A stretch of 46,205 nucleotides of DNA from Prevotella sp. UBA1705 (lineage in GTDB: Bacteria; Bacteroidota; Bacteroidia; Bacteroidales; Bacteroidaceae), in assembly GCA_002317385.1 (NCBI GenBank), contig DCJH01000011.1, forward strand, positions 10,333-56,537. The letters run 5' to 3'. Position numbers and translations under genes: made by a program. Under the pieces are notes generated by a model. The model worked only from the letters and a program-made list of their open reading frames with translations. It did not search any database and had not been told where the DNA came from. Positions 39,759 through 46,205 of this stretch are shown here, in pieces (positions within the stretch are counted from its first letter, which is position 1; the number at the start of each line of letters is the position of its first letter).

Positions 39759-40298
39759 ATGGAAATTATACTGAAAGAAGATATTATCGGTCTTGGATAC
39801 AAGAACGATATCGTGACTGTTAAGAATGGCTATGGCCGCAACTATCTTATCCCTACAGGCAAGGGTGTTATCGCCTCGAAGAGCGCCAAGAAGGTGCTCG
39901 CTGAGAACTTGAAGCAGCAGGCAGACAAGCTGGCTGCACAGAAGGCAGAGGCAGAGAAGCGTGCTGAGGCTTTGAAGGACGTAGTGGTTGAGGTTGTTGC
40001 TAAGGTTGCTGCCACAGGCCATCTCTATGGTTCTGTAAATGCTGCAACTGTTGCTGAGGAGTTGGCTAAGAAGGGTATCGAAGTGGATCGCAAGATCATC
40101 ACCATGCGCGACGCCCGCAAGGTAGGTGACTACGAGGCTACTGTACACTTCCACAAGGAGGTTGAGGTGAAGGTTCCTGTTAAGGTTATCGCCGAGAACG
40201 CTCCCGTTGCTGCTCCCGTAGAGGAGAAAGCTCCCGAGGCTCCTGTAGCTGAAGAGGCTGCTCCCGCTGTTGAGGAGGAAGCTCCCGTAGCAGAGTAA
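39759..40298 (+). CDS. rplI: Ribosomal protein L9 with acidic C-terminal extension
   Basis: The 179-residue protein has the L9 N-terminal domain (MEIILKEDIIGLGYKNDIV, GYGRNYLIP), the long connecting helix (about 41-75) and the C-terminal domain (GHLYGSVNAATVAEEL, to about residue 147). About 32 extra residues follow, made almost only of A, P, V and E. Standard L9 is close to 148 residues, so the tail is an addition. It is probably flexible and exposed at the L1-stalk base. The operon ends with a terminator at 40350. Confidence 0.95.
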   Translation: MEIILKEDIIGLGYKNDIVTVKNGYGRNYLIPTGKGVIASKSAKKVLAENLKQQADKLAAQKAEAEKRAEALKDVVVEVVAKVAATGHLYGSVNAATVAEELAKKGIEVDRKIITMRDARKVGDYEATVHFHKEVEVKVPVKVIAENAPVAAPVEEKAPEAPVAEEAAPAVEEEAPVAE

Positions 40299-40349
40299 TC
40301 TGCGCCTAAGGTACGCATATTTTTCGCACTGTAAAGCAAATCGATATGG

Positions 40350-40389
40350 AAAATCCCTTTCGCCCTACGTGGTGATTGGGATTTTTTTT
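40350..40389 (+). terminator. Intrinsic terminator of the rpsF operon
   Basis: AAAATCCC (40350-40357) pairs with GGGATTTT (40378-40385), followed by further T residues. The fabD promoter begins right after it. Confidence 0.75.
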
Positions 40390-40390
40390 G

Positions 40391-40398
40391 TACCTTTG
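40391..40398 (+). promoter_or_regulatory. -7 box TACCTTTG of fabD
   Basis: Full consensus, 31 bases before ATG 40430. The longer reading frame from 40376 begins upstream of the box and is rejected. Confidence 0.6.
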
Positions 40399-40429
40399 CG
40401 GAATAATTACTAATTTAGATATCATCAAA

Positions 40430-41320
40430 ATGAAAGCATTTGTATTCCCCGGACAGGGTTCGCAGTTTGTAGGAATGGGTAAAGACCTCTACGACAACAA
40501 TGCGTTGGCTAAAGAGTTGTTTGATAAGGCCGATGAGATTCTTGGCTTTAAGATTACAGATATCATGTTTGCAGGTACAGACGAGCAGCTCAAAGAGACT
40601 CGCGTCACTCAGCCTGCCGTATTCCTCCATAGTGTGATTTCGGCGCTCTGCCTGGGTGATGAGGCTCATGCCGACATGGTTGCCGGTCATTCTCTGGGTG
40701 AGTTTTCGGCGCTGGTGTTCTCTGGTGCGCTGTCGTTTGAAGATGGACTTCGCCTGGTAGCTGCCCGTGCCAATGCCATGCAGAAGGCTTGCGAGGCCAA
40801 CCCTGGCACAATGGCTGCTATCATTGGTCTCTCCGACGAGCAGGTGGAGAATGTATGTGCAGAGGTAAGCAAGGAAGGAAAGGTTGTGGTTGCTGCCAAC
40901 TTCAACTGCCCTGGTCAGCTGGTTATCTCTGGCGACAATGATGGTATTCTCGCTGCATGCGATAAGCTGAAGGAGGCAGGCGCCAAGCGTGCGCTCCCCT
41001 TGAAAGTGGGTGGCGCATTCCATTCTCCGTTGATGCAGCCCGCCAAGGACGAGTTGCAGCAGGCCATCGAGAGCACAACTATCGGTACTCCGAAGTGTCC
41101 TGTTTACCAGAATGTGGACGGAAAGCCCCATACCGACGCTGCAGAAATCAAGCAAAACCTCATTGCCCAGCTCACCAGCTCAGTACGCTGGACCTCCAGC
41201 GTGCAGAATATGATTGCCGACGGCGCCGACGATTTCACGGAGTGCGGTCCCGGCAAGGCTCTGCAGGGAATGATTGCCCGTATTGACAAGAATGTCAATG
41301 CGCACGGCATCGAAGAATAA
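40430..41320 (+). CDS. fabD: Malonyl-CoA:ACP transacylase
   Basis: The 296-residue enzyme loads malonyl groups onto acyl carrier protein for fatty-acid synthesis. Visible are the oxyanion motif FPGQGSQ (6-12), the nucleophile S88 in AGHSLGE and the catalytic His198 in GGAFHSPLM. ATG 40430 (MKAFVFPGQGSQ) fits the family start and the promoter. It is a single-gene unit closed by a terminator at 41331. Confidence 0.96.
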   Translation: MKAFVFPGQGSQFVGMGKDLYDNNALAKELFDKADEILGFKITDIMFAGTDEQLKETRVTQPAVFLHSVISALCLGDEAHADMVAGHSLGEFSALVFSGALSFEDGLRLVAARANAMQKACEANPGTMAAIIGLSDEQVENVCAEVSKEGKVVVAANFNCPGQLVISGDNDGILAACDKLKEAGAKRALPLKVGGAFHSPLMQPAKDELQQAIESTTIGTPKCPVYQNVDGKPHTDAAEIKQNLIAQLTSSVRWTSSVQNMIADGADDFTECGPGKALQGMIARIDKNVNAHGIEE

Positions 41321-41330
41321 TAGATTATTG

Positions 41331-41376
41331 AAGAGAGATTGTTGCCGATAAACCTCGGGAGCAATCTCTCTTTTTC
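41331..41376 (+). terminator. Intrinsic terminator of fabD
   Basis: AAGAGAGATTG (41331-41341) pairs with CAATCTCTCTT (41362-41372), followed by TTTCT. Confidence 0.8.
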
Positions 41377-41412
41377 TCTAACAAACTACTCAGCTCTTGT
41401 ACGTTCGTCTTG

Positions 41413-43560
41413 ATGAACAAGAAAATATTAATTTACCAGGTTCTTCCCCGTTTATTTGGCAATAATAACAATTGCCGCACCAAGAATGGCACCCTCCAGG
41501 AGAATGGAGTGGGTAAAATGAATGATTTAGATAAGGCGCAGTTGCGTCGGATTCGCCTCATGGGCTTCACCCACATCTGGTTTACAGGTGTAATCCGTCA
41601 TGCGTCGGCCACAGATTACACAGCCTATGGCATCCCGCGCCAACATCCATCTGTGGTGAAAGGTCAGGCTGGCTCGCCCTATGCCATCACAGACTACTAC
41701 GACATCGACCCCGACTTGGCCGTGGACGTAGAGCATCGTATGGAGGAATACGAGCGGCTGATAGAGCGCGCACACGAAGTGGGGCTGAAGGTTCTCATGG
41801 ACTTTGTGCCCAATCACGTGGCACGTGAATATGCTTCTGTGGCCAAGCCTGATGGCGTCATCGATCTCGGTCAGGGCGACGACACTGGTAAACATTTCTC
41901 TTCTCAAAACAATTTCTACTACTGTCCGGGGCAGGATTTCGTGAGTCCGGTGGCTCCTCAGCAGGGAGAGGCTCCCTACGCGGAGTCTCCGGCGAAGTGC
42001 ACGGGCAACGACCGTTTCGACAATTGTCCCAGCATGAACGACTGGTATGAGACGGTGAAGCTGAACTATGGCGTAGACTATCTTGCGCAAGGTCATAGGG
42101 AACACTTTGAGCCTATACCCAACACTTGGGGCAAAATGACCGACATTTTGCTCTTTTGGATGGGCAAGGGCGTAGACGGATTCCGCTGCGACATGGCCGA
42201 AATGGTGCCGAAAGCTTTCTGGAGCTATGCCACCCGCATCGTGAAGGAGCGCCATCCGCAGGCCATCTTCATCGGCGAGGTCTACGATCCCAATCAATAT
42301 CGCTCGTTCATCCAGGCGGGATTCGACTATCTCTACGACAAAGTGGGGATGTACGACTGTATTCGCGACGTGATTTGCAACCGGCGCCCAGCCAGCAGCA
42401 TCACCTATTACTGGCAGGCTGTGGACGATATCAAGGAGCATATGCTCTATTTCCTGGAGAACCACGACGAGCAGCGCATCGCCAGCGATTACTTCTGTGG
42501 AGATGCGGCCAAAGCCATTCCTGGAGTCATCGTGTCGGCTTTGTTGCAGAAAAATCCGTTTATGGTCTATGCAGGACAGGAGTTTGGCGAGCGGGGTATG
42601 GACGAAGAGGGATTCTCCGGACGTGATGGGCGCACCACCATCTTCGACTATTGGAATCTCGATAAGCTCTATAGGGGCTACTTTGACCGACGTAAACTCA
42701 CGCTCGAAGAGAAGTCGTTGCAACTGAAATACCAGCAGATTCTCTGTATTGCCAATAGAGAGAAGGCCGTCAGGGAGGGAGATTTCTTCGACCTGATGTA
42801 TATGAATCCCCAGTCGTGGAAGTTTAATCCGCGATACCAGTTCGCCTTTCTGCGCAAGTGTCAGGATGAAGTTTTGCTGATTGTGGTCAATTTCTCAGAC
42901 TCCCGAGTGAATGCCGGAGTGATGATTCCGGAGCACGCTTTCAATGTGCTGCAGCTTCCGGAGCGCGAGGTTTCGGCTGTCGACCTGCTCACAGGAGAGG
43001 ATTTCTGTTTCCATCTTCACAAGGATGGCACCATCAATACGGATTTAAGGCCTTACACAGGAAGAATTTTAAAATTTAGCATCGCTATGGATGACAACGC
43101 CTATGTGCTGAACGAGCATAACAAAGATGAGTTCCCACCGGCTCACACTGCAGAGCATCTGTTGAATCAAGTGATGATTCAGATGTTCGGATGCGAGCGT
43201 TCCGACAATGCTCATATCGAGCGGAAGAAGAGCAAAATGAGTTTCAGGCTCGACCACAAGCCTTCCAGAAAAGAGGAAAAAGAGATTGTGGACCGGATGA
43301 ATGAACTTATTGAGGCCGACCTTCCCGTGATTTTCGAGTTTGTGGATAAATACAATCTGCCCGACGGCATCGACCCGGACCGATTGCCCAAGGATTGTTC
43401 CGACACCATCAGATTGGTGAAAATCGGCGACTTCGACCTGTGTCCGTGTATCGGAAAGCACGTTCGTTCCACCTCTCAGATTGGCCGTTTCGAGTTGCTC
43501 GGCACCAATTGGGACCAGGAAAAGATGAGCTTCAGAGTCAGGTTCAAGGTCATTCCTTGA
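41413..43560 (+). CDS. GH13 alpha-amylase family enzyme fused to an AlaX-type tRNA-editing domain
   Basis: The 715-residue frame has two unrelated halves. Residues 1-558 are a GH13 hydrolase without a signal peptide, hence cytoplasmic, acting on alpha-glucans. Its nucleophile is D260 (GFRCDMAE), acid/base E289 (IGEVYDP) and third carboxylate D352 (ENHDEQR). Residues 559-715 begin with a methionine (MDDNAYVLNEH) and form a tRNA_SAD/AlaX domain with HTAEH (H578, H582) and CPCIGKH (C679, H683). These four form the zinc site of enzymes that deacylate mischarged Ser-tRNA(Ala). Typical AlaX is about 150 residues, so this half is complete. The join has the look of two adjacent genes merged by one lost base (see findings). 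ATG 41413 is used; TTG 41410 precedes it. A -7-like TACGTTCG lies at 41400. Confidence 0.85.
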   Translation: MNKKILIYQVLPRLFGNNNNCRTKNGTLQENGVGKMNDLDKAQLRRIRLMGFTHIWFTGVIRHASATDYTAYGIPRQHPSVVKGQAGSPYAITDYYDIDPDLAVDVEHRMEEYERLIERAHEVGLKVLMDFVPNHVAREYASVAKPDGVIDLGQGDDTGKHFSSQNNFYYCPGQDFVSPVAPQQGEAPYAESPAKCTGNDRFDNCPSMNDWYETVKLNYGVDYLAQGHREHFEPIPNTWGKMTDILLFWMGKGVDGFRCDMAEMVPKAFWSYATRIVKERHPQAIFIGEVYDPNQYRSFIQAGFDYLYDKVGMYDCIRDVICNRRPASSITYYWQAVDDIKEHMLYFLENHDEQRIASDYFCGDAAKAIPGVIVSALLQKNPFMVYAGQEFGERGMDEEGFSGRDGRTTIFDYWNLDKLYRGYFDRRKLTLEEKSLQLKYQQILCIANREKAVREGDFFDLMYMNPQSWKFNPRYQFAFLRKCQDEVLLIVVNFSDSRVNAGVMIPEHAFNVLQLPEREVSAVDLLTGEDFCFHLHKDGTINTDLRPYTGRILKFSIAMDDNAYVLNEHNKDEFPPAHTAEHLLNQVMIQMFGCERSDNAHIERKKSKMSFRLDHKPSRKEEKEIVDRMNELIEADLPVIFEFVDKYNLPDGIDPDRLPKDCSDTIRLVKIGDFDLCPCIGKHVRSTSQIGRFELLGTNWDQEKMSFRVRFKVIP

Positions 43561-43593
43561 TCCATCTCAGCTCTTATTTAATAGAGAAATCTT

Positions 43594-43660
43594 ATTGCCC
43601 ACCTGTCTTTCAGTGCTCGTTTCATAGGGTTGAAACGCCTCCGAAAGACAAGTGGGCAAT
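43594..43660. repeat. Long intergenic hairpin element
   Basis: Arms 43594-43611 and 43643-43660 pair over 18 positions with one mismatch (ATTGCCCAC / GTGGGCAAT at the base). After a small internal loop, CGTTTCA (43618-43624) pairs with TGAAACG (43631-43637) around a 6-base loop. It lies 33 bases past the GH13-AlaX stop. The following TGTCTTTTGG is a weak T tract, so it may terminate, or be a REP-like mobile palindrome. Confidence 0.65.
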
Positions 43661-43735
43661 TGTCTTTTGGTAGCTTCCCATCGCATTTTAATGCTACAAA
43701 AGCATTGCACATGGCAAGATTTTTGTTTATAAAAC

Positions 43736-43765
43736 TTTGAACTAAGAAAAAATATCGTATCTTTG
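43736..43765 (+). promoter_or_regulatory. Promoter of the GlsB/YeaQ gene (TTTG, N18, TATCTTTG)
   Basis: TTTG at 43736-43739 and TATCTTTG at 43758-43765. The spacer of 18 is one short of the usual range. Leader about 33 nt. Confidence 0.6.
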
Positions 43766-43802
43766 CGATAATTAATTCTAACAATATAAATCTGTTGAAG
43801 AT

Positions 43803-44036
43803 ATGATTTGGACAATTATTGTAGGAATCTTGGCCGGTCTTATTGCCGGTAAGATTATGGGACACGAAGGACAGGGTTGCCTTATAGATTTGTTTTTAGG
43901 CCTGATTGGTGGCTTTGTTGGTGGCAATGTGCTCGGATGGCTGGGCGTAGAGTGGAGTGGTGTCATCGGGCAGATTGGCACAGCAGTCGTTGGAGCTGTC
44001 ATCGTTTTGTGGATTTGGGCAAAGATCAAGAACTGA
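43803..44036 (+). CDS. GlsB/YeaQ/YmgE family membrane protein
   Basis: The 77-residue protein has three short hydrophobic segments rich in glycine (MIWTIIVGILAGLIAGKIMG, LGLIGGFVGGNVLGWLG, GTAVVGAVIVLWIW), the transglycosylase-associated (PF04226-like) pattern. Such proteins are induced by stress in many bacteria; their molecular role is unknown. It starts a group of three small envelope genes on the plus strand. Confidence 0.88.
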   Translation: MIWTIIVGILAGLIAGKIMGHEGQGCLIDLFLGLIGGFVGGNVLGWLGVEWSGVIGQIGTAVVGAVIVLWIWAKIKN

Positions 44037-44096
44037 TATTTTCTTGTACTGCCTATATATCCTATCCCTCCAAATATTTTAGATTCGTATCATCAG

Positions 44097-44915
44097 ATGA
44101 AGGTTCGGTATCTCAAATTGCTGCTTGTCTGTGTTCTTGCCTTGATTTCGTTTTCCGTTCAGGCAAGGATATGGACAGCCGACGATGTGCCTATGGTACA
44201 TCTGGAGGACCGCACCAGGTATGTCTGCGACCCCGACAATCTGCTTTCGCAGGCCATGCGCGACTCTTCCGACTCTTACCTCTACAAGTTGCACCACGAA
44301 TGTGGCGTGCAATCCGTATTTGTCATTGTCGGAAATGTGAAGGATGCCGATTGCTTCCGTATGGCCGAGGATATCGGAAATAAGTATGGTGTGGGCACCA
44401 AGCAAGACCGCAAGGGATTGGTTGTCGTGGTTGCTGTAAACGACAGAAGATACTTCATTGCGCCCGGAAAGGGTTTGGAAGGTGATTTGCCGGATATTGT
44501 GTGCGACGATATAGCCCGGGCTTGCATCGTGAAAAACATGAAGTTGAACGATGTGGATATGGCCGTGCTGGAGACCTCGAAAGCTTTCTACAACAAACTC
44601 AAGACTGGAAAGACCGGCGTGCAGCAGGTTGACCAGGCTGAGGAGATGACGCTCGACGATTGGATAGGCATCATCTTCCTCCTCTTCCTCTTCTTTGGTG
44701 CGCCTATCATGATGTTTATCCGGTTTATTTTGGAGACATTTGGCATCATCAAGAAGCGACCACGCAACAAAAACACCCGGCGCAACGACGATGACGACTG
44801 GATTCCGCCATTCATCTTCGGCGGTGGCGGCGGATTCGGTTCAGGCGGCGGCCCCATTGGCGGAAGCTTCGGAGGCGGTAGCTTTGGCGGTGGTGGAGCT
44901 GGAGGAGGGTGGTAA
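44097..44915 (+). CDS. TPM domain membrane protein with Gly-rich tail
   Basis: The 272-residue protein has a signal peptide (MKVRYLKLLLVCVLALISFSVQA), then a TPM domain (about 40-160; NLLSQAMRDSSDSYLYKLHHECGVQSVFVIVG, RKGLVVVVAVNDRRYFIAPGKGLEGDLPD across it), a transmembrane helix near 190-215, a basic/acidic segment, and a tail of Gly, Ser and Phe (GGGGGFGSGGG, ending GGGW). This YgcG/Psb32-like layout commonly accompanies LemA, as here. The role of the pair is not established. Confidence 0.88.
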   Translation: MKVRYLKLLLVCVLALISFSVQARIWTADDVPMVHLEDRTRYVCDPDNLLSQAMRDSSDSYLYKLHHECGVQSVFVIVGNVKDADCFRMAEDIGNKYGVGTKQDRKGLVVVVAVNDRRYFIAPGKGLEGDLPDIVCDDIARACIVKNMKLNDVDMAVLETSKAFYNKLKTGKTGVQQVDQAEEMTLDDWIGIIFLLFLFFGAPIMMFIRFILETFGIIKKRPRNKNTRRNDDDDWIPPFIFGGGGGFGSGGGPIGGSFGGGSFGGGGAGGGW

Positions 44916-44966
44916 AATCCTACCTTATATTATAATAGAAGACTAAGATTTTAAATAGAAATACAA

Positions 44967-45560
44967 ATGAAAAAAGGAAATTTAGTTTTATGGATAATCG
45001 TTGCGGCGATTGTTCTTTTGGGTGCAGGCTCATGTGGAGCATATAATGGTATGGTGACAAAACAGGAGGCAGCCACAACTGCTTTTGCCGATGTGCAGGC
45101 CACCTATCAGCGTCGTGCTGACCTCATTCCCAACCTGGCAAAGACCGTTCAGGCCTATGCCAAGCATGAACGTGAGACATTCGAGGCTGTAACAAAGGCT
45201 CGCGCTTCGGTGTCGCAAATCAAACTGGATGCCAATAACCTGACTCCGGAGAAGCTTCAGCAATTCCAGAATGCCCAGGGCGAGCTTTCGCAGGCATTGG
45301 GCAAGTTGATGGTGGTGGCCGAGCGCTATCCGGAATTGAAGGCCAGCGAGAACTTCAAGAGCCTACAGGTGCAGTTGGAGGGAACCGAAAACCGTATCAA
45401 CGAAGCCCGCCAGAAGTACAATGCTGCCGTACAAGACTACAATCAGGATGTCCGCTCATTCCCCAATGTGTTGTATGCGGGTATTTTCGGTTTCCAGCGT
45501 ATGAGCAAGTTTGAAGCCGCTTCTGGTGCCGAAAAAGCCCCGGAACTGAACTTCGAGTAA
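44967..45560 (+). CDS. lemA: LemA family protein
   Basis: The 197-residue protein has an N-terminal membrane anchor (VLWIIVAAIVLLGAGSCGAY) and a long helical body with LemA signatures: YNGMVTKQEAATTAFADVQATYQRRADLIPNL across 26-57, YAKHERETFEAV, QGELSQALGKLMVVAERYPELKASENF and the C-terminal YN-DVRSFPN segment. A Cys at about residue 23 could make it a lipoprotein. LemA proteins are linked to envelope stress in several bacteria. It follows the TPM gene by 51 bp. Confidence 0.92.
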   Translation: MKKGNLVLWIIVAAIVLLGAGSCGAYNGMVTKQEAATTAFADVQATYQRRADLIPNLAKTVQAYAKHERETFEAVTKARASVSQIKLDANNLTPEKLQQFQNAQGELSQALGKLMVVAERYPELKASENFKSLQVQLEGTENRINEARQKYNAAVQDYNQDVRSFPNVLYAGIFGFQRMSKFEAASGAEKAPELNFE

Positions 45561-45586
45561 GCCCCGAGGTTGGTAATTGGGGCTTA
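45558..45586 (+). other. Hairpin overlapping the lemA stop codon
   Basis: TAAGCCCC, whose first three bases are the stop codon, pairs with GGGGCTTA (45579-45586). With the stronger terminator 40 bases later it may protect the 3' end. Confidence 0.5.
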
Positions 45587-45626
45587 TCTCTAACCGAGAG
45601 ACCCATTTACCCAATTCAAAATATTG

Positions 45627-45675
45627 AAAGCCGTGTGCCAATCGTCCTTTGTACATTGGTTCACGGCTTTTTCTT
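45627..45675 (+). terminator. Intrinsic terminator of the TPM-lemA group
   Basis: AAAGCCGTG (45627-45635) pairs with CACGGCTTT (45662-45670), extended by CCAAT/ATTGG inside, and is followed by TTCTTTT. Confidence 0.85.
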
Positions 45676-45781
45676 TTCATCGCCATTGCCCTCGATTTCA
45701 TATCCGATATTTCTTGTGTCTAACCGTCATACGCCAGAGCCTGCAATCAGGTGCAATCCCAAGAGTCCATCGCCCATGTTG

Positions 45782-45864
45782 AAACGAGTACCTAATCGTC
45801 TCGCGTTCTCTACCTAATCGTCTTGCCATCTCTACCTTTTCGCATCGCGATTAGCACCTAATCT
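45782..45864. repeat. Array E of 17-bp palindromes at 22-bp period (4 units)
   Basis: Units start at 45782, 45804, 45826 and 45848, exactly 22 bp apart, all with the core on the minus strand. Examples are CGTTCTCTACCTAATCG (45804), CCATCTCTACCTTTTCG (45826) and CGATTAGCACCTAATCT (45848). It lies about 100 bp beyond the lemA terminator. Confidence 0.8.
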
Positions 45865-46049
45865 CAAATAGGTCGAATAGAGAATGTAATCAGTGAGCAT
45901 ATTTTTTAGCATTGTTCCTATAGTTGGGTGAGTAATAGGTCATATCGTTTCTTTTACCTCTTTGTAGCCCAAATTATTCAACTTTTTACCTCTGCTTTTG
46001 TAAAATAATCCGAAATAATGAAATCTTTTGGTAATTTTTCGCCAAATAA

Positions 46050-46081
46050 TTTGGAGGGAAAGGATTTTTGCATTAACTTTG
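46050..46081 (+). promoter_or_regulatory. Promoter at the right edge (TTTG, N20, TAACTTTG)
   Basis: TTTG at 46050-46053 and TAACTTTG at 46074-46081 with 20 bases between them: the most complete promoter in the window. Its gene lies mostly or wholly beyond the right edge. Confidence 0.65.
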
Positions 46082-46205
46082 CAAACGCTTTCAGGAAATA
46101 CGAAACAATATAAAAAATTGCTGAGTTCATTCGTGAAGCTACTGAAAAGAGTGGCCGGAAAATCGTGCCTCTTTCAGAAATAGAGTTCTTTGAAAAGATT
46201 TACAT

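Larger units (their letters stand above)
45561..46205. other. Right-edge non-coding stretch
   Basis: It holds the lemA terminator (45627-45675), array E (45782-45864), an AT-rich stretch and a strong promoter (46050-46081). From 46114 to the edge one frame stays open (IAEFIREATEKSGRKIVPL, then SEIEFFEKIY) but has no ATG, so it could be a gene with an unusual start or a remnant. Confidence 0.5.

Overview
The window reads as a chromosome segment of a Bacteroidales species, most likely Prevotella or a close relative (Prevotellaceae). Three things point there. First, at least twenty promoter-like sites carry the Bacteroidetes TAnnTTTG -7 box, some with a TTTG or TTG -33 box 18 to 21 bases upstream. 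Second, the gene blocks are typical of the group: DUF1599, DoxX-like protein, tpiA, SPOR protein, folE, exoA; and ftsX, DUF3098, uppP, truB, queA, folK. Third, several families are characteristic of the group: the RprX/RprY two-component pair, a GTPase-defective EF-G2 paralogue, GSCFA, DUF4251 and YfhO-type proteins. No tRNA, rRNA, intact insertion sequence or CRISPR array was seen.

Layout. 1-2.2 kb: CCA-adding enzyme (minus) divergent from a small lipoprotein. 2.7-8.1 kb: a plus-strand metabolic block (DUF1599, DoxX/thioredoxin-like membrane protein, tpiA, SPOR protein, folE, exoA). 8.4-12.1 kb: minus-strand envelope genes (MORN-like secreted protein; a coupled DUF4251 lipoprotein, TonB_C protein and His-rich membrane lysozyme). 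12.2-13 kb: an SDR oxidoreductase. 13.1-15.7 kb: a minus-strand operon of a TPR-like protein, a GNAT/3-methyladenine glycosylase fusion and a beta-barrel protein. 15.8-17.7 kb: an HD hydrolase converging on a radical SAM enzyme. 17.9-22.4 kb: the ftsX-to-folK operon (division, envelope lipid recycling, tRNA modification, folate). 22.5-24.8 kb: divergent rpsO and typA. 24.9-28.8 kb: minus-strand YfhO, Nudix and GSCFA genes. 28.9-30.2 kb: mtnN and luxS, two consecutive steps of S-adenosylhomocysteine detoxification. 30.2-32.6 kb: a gene-poor, repeat-rich and AT-rich stretch holding a DpnI-type restriction cassette (dpnC plus a 55-codon dpnD-like gene). 32.6-36 kb: hemW and EF-G2. 36.2-38.5 kb: rprX-rprY. 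38.7-41.3 kb: a small membrane protein, rpsF-rpsR-rplI and fabD. 41.4-43.6 kb: a GH13 amylase joined in one frame to an AlaX-type tRNA-editing domain. 43.8-45.6 kb: GlsB/YeaQ, TPM and LemA envelope-stress proteins. The right edge holds a further promoter and possibly the beginning of a gene that leaves the window.

The most unusual structure is not a gene. Five intergenic loci carry arrays of a 17-bp imperfect palindrome (consensus CGAWWAGGTAGTWATCG) set in a strict 22-bp period, that is, 17-bp units with 5-bp variable spacers. All lie downstream of gene ends, and three lie beyond strong intrinsic terminators, which suggests a DNA-level rather than mRNA-level role. I do not recognise this family under any name. 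Other points of interest are a perfect 31-bp inverted repeat between mtnN and luxS, a REP-like inverted pair after luxS, the DpnI/DpnD cassette, the GH13-AlaX fusion (which a single missing T could explain), and a set of seven genes whose -7 box sits so close to the ATG that their mRNAs should be leaderless or nearly so.
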